Below, piece by piece: positions 1-7,501 of a stretch of 48,553 nucleotides of DNA. Source of the stretch: Streptosporangiales bacterium. GTDB lineage: Bacteria; Actinomycetota; Actinomycetes; Streptosporangiales; WHST01. The notes under the pieces were generated by a model. It did no database searches and was not told where the DNA came from. It worked only from the letters and a program-made list of their open reading frames with translations. Every line of letters starts with the position of its first letter. Position 1 is the first letter of the stretch. The stretch lies in contig WHST01000036.1 of assembly GCA_009379955.1 (NCBI GenBank), positions 1 through 48,553 on the forward strand, given 5' to 3'. The position numbers were made by a program, and so were the translations under genes.

Positions 1-13
1 ACGCAGCATGCGG

Positions 14-26
14 TGGTTTGAAACCA
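14..26. repeat. Short perfect palindrome at window edge
   Basis: TGGTTT-G-AAACCA, 6-bp arms around one base, in the 124-bp segment downstream of the HNH gene. That segment is visibly richer in A/T than the rest of the window and holds no gene I can support. It could be a binding site or the edge of an element lying outside the window. Confidence 0.3.
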
Positions 27-124
27 TCACCTGTATGACGATCCCGAAGGGTCGACCTTCATCTCCAGCACAGCACGACAATCACGAGCATTCCAGCTTC
101 TACATCAGAACCTCACAATCATCT

Positions 125-1306
125 TCAGGACACACGGTGCCGGCGGCACAGGGGGTGGAGGTTCTTGGTGTTGGTGGCGCCGCCGTGTTCCCAGCGGGTG
201 GTGTGGTCGAGGTCGCAGGTCTTGGCGCGGCGGCGGCAGCCGGGGAACAGGCAGCGGGTGTCGCGGGCTTTGACGTAGCGGTCCAGTGCCGCGCTCGGCT
301 TCCTGGTGGGGACCGCGGCCGGGACGGGTTCGATCGGGTCGGTCAGGAGCGGGGTCCAGTCGCCGGGGCGGTAGGTCTTCTCCCCGCGCGTCCGCAGCCA
401 CCCGGTGCTCGGGTCGAACACGAGCCTGCGCCAGGTCGACCCGGTGCGAGACGCGATGTCTCGGGCGAGTGGGGCGGGGATCGGGCCGTGCCCGTGCAGC
501 TCGCCGGGCTCGGTGCCGCCGAGCAGGGTGTCCGCGGACACGGTGACCTCGACCCGCGCGGCGGGTGGTGCGTGGCCGGGGAGGGTGCCGAGGAGGAGGT
601 CGGCGACGGTGTCGGCGCGCCGCTGGTCCAGCGTCCGCTCATCGCCTGTCGTGGCGGTGCGGGCGAGGTCGTCGACGCGGGTCCACGCGGCGGCGGCGGT
701 GTCGCCGGCCATGATCGTGGTGAACGCCGACACCCCGTCGGGCAGTGGCTTCACCCACGCCGCCCGGTCCCTGACCCGCCACGCGGCCCGGTCCTGGGCG
801 CCGGCGGGGTCGACCGCCATCACCGCGCGGCGCAGCGCGGCACGGAACTCGCTCAGCGACTGCTCCGGCGCCTTGGGCAGCACCCGCTCCTCCACCGCCA
901 CCGCCAGGCCCGGGGACAGGGCCTGGGTCTCGTCGGCCAGGGCCCGCAGGTGCCAGTACGTGACCTGGCCGCGCGCCAGCAGACCGAGGGTCGCGGTGAA
1001 CACCGCGGTCGCGGACTCCGCGACCGCCAACCGGGAATGCACCGTGCCGTCCGACAGCCGCAGCAACGGCGCGAGCTCACCGCGGGTGTCGTGATCCCCA
1101 CCGGGATCATCGCCATACTCGAACGCGCCCAGGAGGTGCTGCTGCCGCGCGGCGAGCGCGGCCTCGCACCGCTGGTACAGCCCCACCATCCGCAACCGCG
1201 AGTCATGCGTCACCGCGGCGACGTCGACCGCGTCCAGGACCCGCTGCATCTCCGCACCGGGCGCCAGGGCCCCAGCGGCGACCACGTGCAGGTCACCCAC
1301 CGTCAA
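125..1306 (-). CDS. DUF222 / HNH endonuclease (13E12 family), short C-terminus
   Basis: Member of the multicopy actinobacterial DUF222 plus HNH family; the cellular role is not established. A helical DUF222 region fills roughly residues 15-290. The HNH nuclease core is visible at the end: Cys352 and Cys357, Cys364, the DLDH motif with His368, Asn382, Cys387 and His390. All HNH residues are therefore present. The protein stops only three residues after His390 (LCRRHRVS), where relatives usually continue for some tens of residues, so the tail may have been lost. The start used is TTG at 1306; a GTG two codons further in is an alternative, and no strong ribosome-binding site is visible. It is divergent from the VOC gene with 32 bp between. 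Confidence 0.8.
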   Translation of the reverse strand: MTVGDLHVVAAGALAPGAEMQRVLDAVDVAAVTHDSRLRMVGLYQRCEAALAARQQHLLGAFEYGDDPGGDHDTRGELAPLLRLSDGTVHSRLAVAESATAVFTATLGLLARGQVTYWHLRALADETQALSPGLAVAVEERVLPKAPEQSLSEFRAALRRAVMAVDPAGAQDRAAWRVRDRAAWVKPLPDGVSAFTTIMAGDTAAAAWTRVDDLARTATTGDERTLDQRRADTVADLLLGTLPGHAPPAARVEVTVSADTLLGGTEPGELHGHGPIPAPLARDIASRTGSTWRRLVFDPSTGWLRTRGEKTYRPGDWTPLLTDPIEPVPAAVPTRKPSAALDRYVKARDTRCLFPGCRRRAKTCDLDHTTRWEHGGATNTKNLHPLCRRHRVS

Positions 1307-1338
1307 CCAGACCCGCTACGTGACTGGGAGGTCCTGAC

Positions 1339-1728
1339 ATGACCAGTAAGTTCACCGAGCTTGCGATCGACTGTGCCGATCCCCACGGTCTCGCCCGGTT
1401 CTGGTGCTCGGTCCTTGGCTACGAGGTGCAAGACGAAGACGACGGAGTTGTCACCATTGGCTCGCCTCTGGTGCCTGACGGCAAGAACCGCCTTGGCCCG
1501 GTGCCACCGACGGTGACATTCGCGCACGTGCCCGAGGGCAAGACCGTCAAGAACAGGCTCCACCTCGACGTCAACCCAACCGACAGGGAGCAAGACGAAG
1601 AGGTCCGTCGCCTGCTCGACCTGGGTGCTCGACACGACGACGTCGGCCAAACCGGCGACGAGAGCTGGGTCTGTCTTGCCGACCCAGAAGGGAACGAGTT
1701 CTGCGTCCTTGCGGGCCGCCACCCCTGA
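1339..1728 (+). CDS. VOC (glyoxalase/bleomycin-resistance fold) family protein
   Basis: 129-residue single-domain vicinal oxygen chelate protein, the usual size for glyoxalase-like Glyoxalase_6 members. It opens with ELAIDCADP followed by LARFWCSVLGYEV, the typical first beta-alpha unit, has an HLDV strand near residue 75 and ends with WVCLADPEGNEFCVLAG, the family's closing strands where the last metal-ligand Glu usually lies. Such proteins bind small molecules or catalyse metal-dependent isomerisation or ring opening; the substrate cannot be read from sequence. A good ribosome site (GGGAGG) precedes the ATG at 1339. It stands alone, divergent from the HNH gene and convergent with the MerR remnant. 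Confidence 0.82.
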   Translation: MTSKFTELAIDCADPHGLARFWCSVLGYEVQDEDDGVVTIGSPLVPDGKNRLGPVPPTVTFAHVPEGKTVKNRLHLDVNPTDREQDEEVRRLLDLGARHDDVGQTGDESWVCLADPEGNEFCVLAGRHP

Positions 1729-1794
1729 TCGGAGACCCGTGTCTGTAAGGGATCCCGCTACGGGCTGGTCGGCGCGGACGCGGTAGCGGGTCTG

Positions 1795-2166
1795 TCAGCG
1801 CCGCCGACGTGCGTGTTCGTGATGGATGTGCTGCAGGTGTAGCTGATGCTGGCGCCGGTGGGTGCCACCGGTGATGCTCGCCGCCCGTAGCTGGATGTGC
1901 TCCTGGTACTGCGGGCATTCGCCGAGCTCCTCGTGGACGCGGCCCAGCACGTGGTGCAGGAACGCCTTGACGTGGGTGGCGTCTTCGATGATTCGCTCCA
2001 GCTCGGCGATTCGCTCGGCTGCGACAGCCTTTGCGCTCCCGACGCTGGCGGACGGCTGCAGGGCGAGCTCGCTGATCTCCCGCAGGGTGAATCCGGCCTC
2101 CTGCCAGAAGTCGATGGCTGCCAGCTGGCGCACACCGTCGGCGATCGCCGCGGTCCTGCTGACCAT
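1795..2166 (-). pseudogene. MerR-family regulator remnant, N-terminal half missing
   Basis: The readable part (123 residues from ATG at 2166) matches the second half of a MerR DNA-binding domain and its dimerisation helix: ADGVRQLAAIDFWQEAGFTL then REISEL, followed by a long helix with RIAELERIIEDA. The first winged-helix segment (IGELA..TG.S..TLRYYE) and the arginine-tyrosine turn before it are absent; the preceding codons give low-complexity sequence in every frame. The C-terminus is histidine/arginine-rich (HRRQHQLHLQHIHHEHARRRR region), possibly metal-binding or a frameshift tail. A short protein could be translated, but it would lack the recognition helix. It abuts a membrane-protein fragment and a perfect hairpin at 2171-2195. 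Confidence 0.6.
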
Positions 2167-2170
2167 CTTC

Positions 2171-2195
2171 GCCGGACTCGAGTTGCGAGTCCGGC
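2171..2195. repeat. Perfect 10-bp inverted repeat at the pseudogene junction
   Basis: GCCGGACTCG - AGTTG - CGAGTCCGGC: 10-bp arms with a 5-nt loop. It lies exactly where the membrane-protein frame ends and the MerR-like frame begins. It could be a hairpin that promoted a deletion, a terminator stem or an operator. Confidence 0.6.
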
Positions 2196-2368
2196 ACCCA
2201 CTCCTGGACCTGCGGCTGTTCGGACTCCCCGGCCCGCGTGACTGCCTCTCGGACCACAAGAACTCCGGCCCCGTACATCACCATCAGCAGCGGGAGGAGC
2301 AGCCAGGTGAGCGGCACCGCGACCGCCGTGAACGTCAGCTCCGCGCACAACGTCGTCAGCAACACCAA
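2172..2368 (-). pseudogene. Fragment of a membrane protein (two TM segments)
   Basis: Reading from a TTG at 2368 the frame encodes LLTTLCAELTFTAVAVPLTW, a second hydrophobic run LLLPLLMVMYGAGVLVV and then REAVTRAGESEQ. The YGAGVLVVREA stretch resembles actinobacterial membrane proteins carrying a YGSGALLIRE-type motif. After about residue 55 the frame loses any protein-like character and runs into the MerR remnant in a different phase. Upstream there is a stop (TAG) and no better start codon, so the beginning of the original gene may also be lost. Together with the MerR piece it looks like the scar of a deletion. Confidence 0.4.
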
Positions 2369-2429
2369 CGTCCACGCGCAGCACGCAACCGTCCCCGGTC
2401 CGGTGGAGTAGCGTTCTGAGCCCCGCTAC

Positions 2430-3692
2430 CTACCTGCATGCTTGCTCTCCTCGGTGTCGGACTTCAGCGCGGGTCATGGCTGTGTAGTCCTTGAGCTCGA
2501 CGACGTTGGCCACTCTGTCCATGCCTCGGCCGACCAGGCGTCTCGGCAGGTACGGCAGCATCCGGACGGACTGGTTGCGCAGCCAGAGCTTCGCTCGTGA
2601 GTCCGGCATCAGGCCGCCGTCACCGGCGCCGCGGGCGAACTCGTGGGCGTGGCTGACGAACTCGCGCATCTCCCGCTCATAGGTGGCATAGGCGAGGCGA
2701 TGGTCACCATTTGCCGCAGCGAGTTCGCCGGCCAGTATGTACGCGCCGACAAGCGCCAGGCTGGTACCGATGCCGGACATCGGCGAGGCGCAGTAGCCGG
2801 CATCCCCGAGCAGCACTATCCGACCGCGTGACCAGGTATCCACCTGAACCTGGTTGACCCTGTCGAAGTAGAAATCAGGCGCGTCCCAGATCGTGGACAG
2901 CATCCGAGGGATCTCCCACGCCTCCTCCTCGAAGGCGCGGATCACCATCCGTTTCTGCTCATCGATGTCACGCCTGTCGTACTGCAGTGGCGCCGAGGGC
3001 AAGAAGAACCCGGCCAACGCCGCGCCGGGCTCGGGCTGTGGGTAGAGACCGGCTGTCCTTCCAGGCCGGCCGTTGCCGCCGGGCATGGTGTACATCAGCT
3101 GCCAACCGTCGAGGTCCAGTGCGGTCGTGGTGGTGAAGAGCGACACGTAGCAGCCGAGGTCGCGGATGTAGCGCTCCTCTGGGCCGAACACCAGGCGGCG
3201 GACGTTGGAGTGCACGCCGTCCGCACCGACCAACAGGTCGAACCGCCTGGACGCACCCGTCTCGAACTCGACGTGGACGCCGTCGTCGTCCAGCTCGGCC
3301 GCCGTGATCGAATCTCCGAAGACGTACTCGACGTCGTCACGGCTCGCGTCGTAGAGGATCCGAGCCAAGTCGGTGCGCAGAATCGCCATCTCGGCGATGG
3401 GGCCGCCCGAGTCTCCGAACACCTCGGTGCTTAGCGTCGCAACCCTCTTGCTCTTGTGATCGACGAACGCCATGCCGCGTGCTCCGGTGTGCGCCTTCCT
3501 GACCTGGGGAATGATGCCGGTCCGCTCAGCCACCTGTCTGGCCGTACCGCGGATGTCGACTGCGTGACCACCGCTACGAGGCGCGGGCGCACGTTCCACC
3601 ACGGTCGCGTGGAACCCGAACCTGTGGAGCCAGTACGCCAGGGCGGGTCCTCCGATCCCGGCACCGGAAATGAGGATGCTGCGGTTCTTCAT
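2430..3692 (-). CDS. FAD-dependent monooxygenase (PHBH / TetX-like fold)
   Basis: 420 residues, full length for the flavoprotein monooxygenase family FAD_binding_3, which hydroxylates aromatic or polyketide-like small molecules using NAD(P)H and O2. Motifs: dinucleotide-binding GAGIGGPALAYWL at residues 10-22 with the acidic VVER at strand end; the central GADGVHS (DG-type motif); and the GDAGYCASPMSGIGTSLAL motif that contacts the FAD phosphates. The DG and GD motifs are both intact. The substrate is unknown; relatives include tetracycline- and rifamycin-inactivating enzymes as well as catabolic ones. It is divergently transcribed from a GntR-TetR chimera 199 bp away, which probably represses it. 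Confidence 0.88.
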   Translation of the reverse strand: MKNRSILISGAGIGGPALAYWLHRFGFHATVVERAPAPRSGGHAVDIRGTARQVAERTGIIPQVRKAHTGARGMAFVDHKSKRVATLSTEVFGDSGGPIAEMAILRTDLARILYDASRDDVEYVFGDSITAAELDDDGVHVEFETGASRRFDLLVGADGVHSNVRRLVFGPEERYIRDLGCYVSLFTTTTALDLDGWQLMYTMPGGNGRPGRTAGLYPQPEPGAALAGFFLPSAPLQYDRRDIDEQKRMVIRAFEEEAWEIPRMLSTIWDAPDFYFDRVNQVQVDTWSRGRIVLLGDAGYCASPMSGIGTSLALVGAYILAGELAAANGDHRLAYATYEREMREFVSHAHEFARGAGDGGLMPDSRAKLWLRNQSVRMLPYLPRRLVGRGMDRVANVVELKDYTAMTRAEVRHRGEQACR

Positions 3693-3788
3693 GGGTCTCC
3701 CTGCTGTGTCGTCGCAGCCGATGGCACGGTGTGCGTACGGCGTATCTGCGGTCTCCGTACACCGTCGACCGTAGCGACGGAGTGCTGC

Positions 3789-3801
3789 TCTCTGCTAGAG
3801 A
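3789..3801. promoter_or_regulatory. Candidate operator between monooxygenase and its regulator
   Basis: TCTCT-GCT-AGAGA, perfect 5-bp arms, inside the 199-bp divergent intergenic region; flanking GTG (3782-3784) and CAC (3804-3806) extend the symmetry loosely. It is a plausible site for the GntR-TetR regulator, by position only. A weak -10-like TACACT lies at 3844-3849 ahead of the regulator gene. Confidence 0.3.
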
Positions 3802-3891
3802 AACACGGGATTGGTGTCCTAGGTCGATCAGGAATTGAACTAGTACACTTCTCGCAGGCAGTGACCTCATCGATGGAGAGGGAGGGCCCCG

Positions 3892-4866
3892 GTGTCGTCG
3901 TCGACGCAGCGACCGGATCCGCCATACCGGGCGATCGCCGCGGAGATCCGTGCTCGGATCATGACCGGCAAACTGCGACCCGGAGATCGGGTGCCCTCCG
4001 TCCGGCAGATCGCCCAGCGATGGGGCGTTGCTGTCGCGACCGCAACCAGGGTGACCGCGACCCTCCGCGACGAGGGGCTGGTCGAACCGCGGGTCGGGTC
4101 CGGCACGGTGGTCAGCGCACACAGCAGTCACAGGCAGCCGGCCAGCCCGACCGCGCCCAACCTGGCCACGTCACCGACGCCACGGCAGGCGGGTCTCTCC
4201 GATCAGGCGATGAACCGGAAACACCTGCTGCGCACCGCGATCACGATCGCCGACACCGAGGGACTCGACGCGGTGTCGATGCGACGACTCGCGGCCCACC
4301 TCGGCGTCGGTCCGATGTCGCTGTACCGACACGTGGCGAACAAGGACGACCTGCTGATCCAGATGGCCGACAGGGCGTTCGGCGAAATCGACCTACCCGA
4401 GCCGGGCCCGGAAGGGTGGCGCGCCAAACTCGAGCTGATCGCCCGCCAGCAGTGGCAGCTGTGCCGACGACATCTCTGGCTACCCAGGACCGTCTCGTTC
4501 ACCCGACCCTTGCTCGTGCCCAGCATGATGGCGCACACCGAGTGGACGCTGCGCGCACTCGACGGGCTCGGGCTGCCCCTGACCACACGGATGCGCGAAG
4601 CACTCACTCTGCATGCACTGGTCCTCACCGTTGCTCTGTCCATGGCGGATGAAGCCGAAGCGGAGCAGAACACCGGCGTCACGCTCGACCGGTGGAGCGC
4701 GACACAACGAACACGAGCGCACGAACTGCTCAACAGCGGACGATTTCCACTGCTGGCAACAATTCCAGAAGGCACGGCACGGGACCTGGACCGATTGTTC
4801 GAATACAGCCTTGCCCGTCATCTCGACGGTTTCACCGCCCTGGTGAGACGTGACGATGCAAGGTGA
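3892..4866 (+). CDS. Chimeric GntR-TetR transcriptional regulator
   Basis: 324 residues with two different DNA-binding domains. Residues about 10-75 are a GntR winged helix (YRAIAAEIRARIMTGKLRPG, then VPSVRQIAQRWGVAVATATR and LRDEGLVEPRVGSGTVV). After a Pro/Ser/Thr-rich linker (about 80-105), residues 108-155 are a TetR helix-turn-helix (MRRLAAHLGVGPMSLYRHVANK) and the remainder is a TetR-type ligand-binding domain of the tetracycline-repressor C-terminal sort. The GTG at 3892 follows GGAGAGGGAGGG. The divergent FAD monooxygenase is the natural target: a ligand that binds the TetR half would release repression of an enzyme able to modify it. That link is inference from arrangement. I see no frameshift between the two halves. 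Confidence 0.87.
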   Translation: MSSSTQRPDPPYRAIAAEIRARIMTGKLRPGDRVPSVRQIAQRWGVAVATATRVTATLRDEGLVEPRVGSGTVVSAHSSHRQPASPTAPNLATSPTPRQAGLSDQAMNRKHLLRTAITIADTEGLDAVSMRRLAAHLGVGPMSLYRHVANKDDLLIQMADRAFGEIDLPEPGPEGWRAKLELIARQQWQLCRRHLWLPRTVSFTRPLLVPSMMAHTEWTLRALDGLGLPLTTRMREALTLHALVLTVALSMADEAEAEQNTGVTLDRWSATQRTRAHELLNSGRFPLLATIPEGTARDLDRLFEYSLARHLDGFTALVRRDDAR

Positions 4867-4931
4867 AGAGAGGCCCAACCCGTGGCCAACACACGGACAT
4901 CCGGTGGCGCGGGCGACGCAGGTCGGGTTCC

Positions 4932-6110
4932 ATGGCACCCATGCCCCGGAGACTCACTCGGGCGGTCGTCGCCTTCACCGCGACCACCGCACTCCTGCTG
5001 ACGGCAACCCCCAGCGGGGCCACGGCCGAGCCGCGCCACGTGAGTGGGTACGGGCCGTGGCACGCCAGGCTTCTCGGCGAGCACGTCGTCGGCAAGGACG
5101 TCGTGGTGGACGGGACGCGGGTGGGGGAGCTGTCGTCCATCGACTACGACCGGCGGACGGGGGCGTACTACCTGATCGCCGACGACACCGAGCTGGCGCC
5201 GGCGCACTTCTACACCGTCCGCATGCGGGTCTCGGGCAACGGTGTCAGCGGTGTCCGGTTCGCGCGGTCGACGTGGATCCTACGAACGGACGGCACGGTG
5301 TTTCCGGCGCTGTCCGGTGACGGCACCGAGCTCGCCGACCCGGAGTCGATGCGGGTCGATCCGCGGACCCGCACCCTGTACTGGGGGAGCGAGGGCAAGC
5401 GGGAGGTCGCGGCAGACGGCTCGGCGGAGCTGGTGGACCCGTGGGTGCGGCAGATGACGGTCGGAGGCAGAAACCTTCGACAGCTCGCGACGCCGGAGAA
5501 CATGCGGATGACTGCGACCGAGGCCGGGCCGCGACGCAACCTGGTGTTCGAGGGGCTCACCCTGACGGCCGACGGTCGCCAGGTGGTCGCGTCGGCCGAG
5601 GGTGCGCGGTACGAGGACGGGCCGATCGCCATGACCGGGCACGGCGCGGTGAACCGCCTGACGTGGTGGGACAGGCGCAGCGGGCGTGCGGTGCGTCAGC
5701 TCGCGTATCCACTCGACGCGATACCCGTCGCGCCCGAGCCGCCGTCGGCGGCGGCCGACAACGGCATCAGCGAGATCCTCGCCGTCGACCGGTGGCGCTA
5801 TCTCGTCGTGGAGCGCTCGTTCGCCAGCGGGGCCGGCAACAGCATTCGCGTCTACGAGGTCGACACCCGCGGCGCGACGAACGTGCTGCGCCGCACGTCG
5901 TTGTCGAGCGGCGACTATGCGCCGGTACGGAAGCGGCTCGTTCTCGACCTCGGCGCGGTCGGCCTCGAGCATGTCGACAACATCGAGGGCGTGACGTGGG
6001 GCCCGCGCCTGCCGACGGGCGAGCACAGCCTGGTGTTCGTGTCGGACGACAACTTCAACGACGTGCAGGTCACCCAGCTCGTGACCGTCGCCGTCCGGCC
6101 CAGCCGCTGA
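4932..6110 (+). CDS. Secreted phytase-like / esterase-like domain protein
   Basis: Exported beta-propeller-like protein of the 'esterase-like activity of phytase' family. The ATG at 4932 (or 4941) gives a short Arg-rich N-terminus, a hydrophobic core VVAFTATTALLLTATPSGA and an AxA-like cleavage region before EPRH. Family marks: GELSSIDYDRRTGAYYLIAD, the DPESMRVDP segment, NLVFEGLTLTADGRQV, and the C-terminal NIEGVTWGP...SLVFVSDDNFN. Members act on phosphate esters outside the cell, though few are characterised. The open frame extends 23 codons upstream to 4863, overlapping the regulator, but that stretch is basic and lacks signal-peptide shape. It ends 2 bp from the convergent TldE gene; the two stop codons form the palindrome TGACGTCA. 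Confidence 0.82.
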   Translation: MAPMPRRLTRAVVAFTATTALLLTATPSGATAEPRHVSGYGPWHARLLGEHVVGKDVVVDGTRVGELSSIDYDRRTGAYYLIADDTELAPAHFYTVRMRVSGNGVSGVRFARSTWILRTDGTVFPALSGDGTELADPESMRVDPRTRTLYWGSEGKREVAADGSAELVDPWVRQMTVGGRNLRQLATPENMRMTATEAGPRRNLVFEGLTLTADGRQVVASAEGARYEDGPIAMTGHGAVNRLTWWDRRSGRAVRQLAYPLDAIPVAPEPPSAAADNGISEILAVDRWRYLVVERSFASGAGNSIRVYEVDTRGATNVLRRTSLSSGDYAPVRKRLVLDLGAVGLEHVDNIEGVTWGPRLPTGEHSLVFVSDDNFNDVQVTQLVTVAVRPSR

Positions 6111-6112
6111 CG

Positions 6113-7501
6113 TCAGGACGCGTCGCTCACCGTGCTCATGTTGAAGTCGGCCACGCGCAGGGTCGGCATGGCGGTGCGGGTGAAGTAGTCGCCGAGCTCG
6201 CGTGCCAGCGTGCGGCGGGTGCCGCCGATCTCCAGGATGCGGCGCAGCATCTCGACGGGGCTCTCGTTGAAGCGGAAGTTGTTCACGGCCCCGACGACCT
6301 CGCCGCCTTCGACGAGGTAGACGCCGTCGCGGGTGAGACCGGTGAACAGCAGCGTGCGCGGGTCGACGGGACGGATGTACCAGAGGCTCGTGAGCAGCAG
6401 GCCGCGCGAGGTGTTCGCGACGACGGCGTCGGTGTCGACTGTGTCGTCGCCGCCCTCGGCGATCAGGTTGTCGACGGCGAACGTGGCGGGGCTGTCGGTG
6501 AGCGACGCGGTGTGCCGGGTCTGCAGCAGGGCGGACAGCGTGCCGCGGTCGATCCACGACACCGGACCGATCGGCAGTCCGTTGTCGAAGACGGAGTCGG
6601 CGGCGGACGAGCTGCGGGCGACGACGAACGGGCACGACCGCAGGCCCGGAGCGGCGGGATCGGACCGCAGGGTGAACGGTGTGTCGCCGAGGCGTTCGCC
6701 GATGCGGGTGCCGCCACCGGTGGCGGAGAACACCGAGCGGCCGTCGTGCGCGTCGCGGGCCGCGGAGGACGCGTAGAGGTACACGTAGAGGTCGGCGACC
6801 GCGGACGGGGGCAGGACGGTCTCGTAGCGACCGGCGGGCAGGTCGACGCGCCGCTTCGCCCAGTCGAGCTTGGTGACCAGGCCGGCCTCGAGCGCGTGCG
6901 CGTCGACGTCGGAGAAGTCGTCGGTGCCGACGCCCGTCCACACCGAGCGCGCGTAGTCGGCGGACTTGACGTTGAGCTCCAGCCGCCCGGTCGGCTGGTC
7001 GTGGCGCAGGCGCACGCCTGTGCCCGTGCCGAGGAAGGTGGAGGTGAGGTCGTGCTCCGCGAAGCCGAAGAGCAACCTGCCCTCGTGCGACGCCTGCGTG
7101 AACGCCTCGCCGAGCTGGGGCGCCAGCGACCCGAACACCCGGACGGACGTCTCGGCGGGTGGGTCGTCCCACGGCCCGGCGGGCGCGGTGTCGTCGGGGC
7201 GGGCGAGTGGACGCGCGTCGTCGGCGGCCGTGCCGGTGCGCGCGGCGTGCTCGGCCTCGCGGACGACGGCCTCGATCTGGTCGGCGGTCGCGCCGCCGCG
7301 CGCGATCGTGCCGACGGCGGTGCCGCGCTCGCCGCCGACGGTCGCGATGACGGTGAGGGTGCGCGAACGGCTCACCCCGTTGGTCGTCAGCGAGTTCTCC
7401 GCCCAGCGGAGGTCGGCATGGCTGTGCTCGTCGGCGACGACGACGCAGCCGTCCGCCGTGCTGAGCGCGAGCGCGCGCTCGACGGTCTCCTGTGGCGTCA
7501 C
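6113..7501 (-). CDS. pmbA: TldE/PmbA subunit of the TldD-TldE metalloprotease
   Basis: 462-residue partner of TldD. In the E. coli complex TldE is the non-catalytic half that shapes the central chamber, and the pair proteolyses small unfolded peptides (CcdA, microcin B17 leader). Seen here: the N-terminal TldD/PmbA fold (GCVVVADEHSHADLRWAENS), the central ETVLPPSAVADLYVYL, and the C-terminal domain with RDGVYLVEGGEVVGAVNNFR and FNESPVEMLRRI. The HExxxH motif of TldD is absent, as expected. The start is GTG at 7501, overlapping the TldD stop by GTGA, so the two are translationally coupled. An open frame continues to 8365 antisense-free but inside tldD; it lacks family similarity and is not part of the protein. 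Confidence 0.88.
   Translation of the reverse strand: MTPQETVERALALSTADGCVVVADEHSHADLRWAENSLTTNGVSRSRTLTVIATVGGERGTAVGTIARGGATADQIEAVVREAEHAARTGTAADDARPLARPDDTAPAGPWDDPPAETSVRVFGSLAPQLGEAFTQASHEGRLLFGFAEHDLTSTFLGTGTGVRLRHDQPTGRLELNVKSADYARSVWTGVGTDDFSDVDAHALEAGLVTKLDWAKRRVDLPAGRYETVLPPSAVADLYVYLYASSAARDAHDGRSVFSATGGGTRIGERLGDTPFTLRSDPAAPGLRSCPFVVARSSSAADSVFDNGLPIGPVSWIDRGTLSALLQTRHTASLTDSPATFAVDNLIAEGGDDTVDTDAVVANTSRGLLLTSLWYIRPVDPRTLLFTGLTRDGVYLVEGGEVVGAVNNFRFNESPVEMLRRILEIGGTRRTLARELGDYFTRTAMPTLRVADFNMSTVSDAS

Noticed and set aside
3693-3891. Confident sigma-70 promoter for the GntR-TetR gene
   Set aside because: TACACT at 3844-3849 has no -35 at a suitable distance; only the palindrome is reported.
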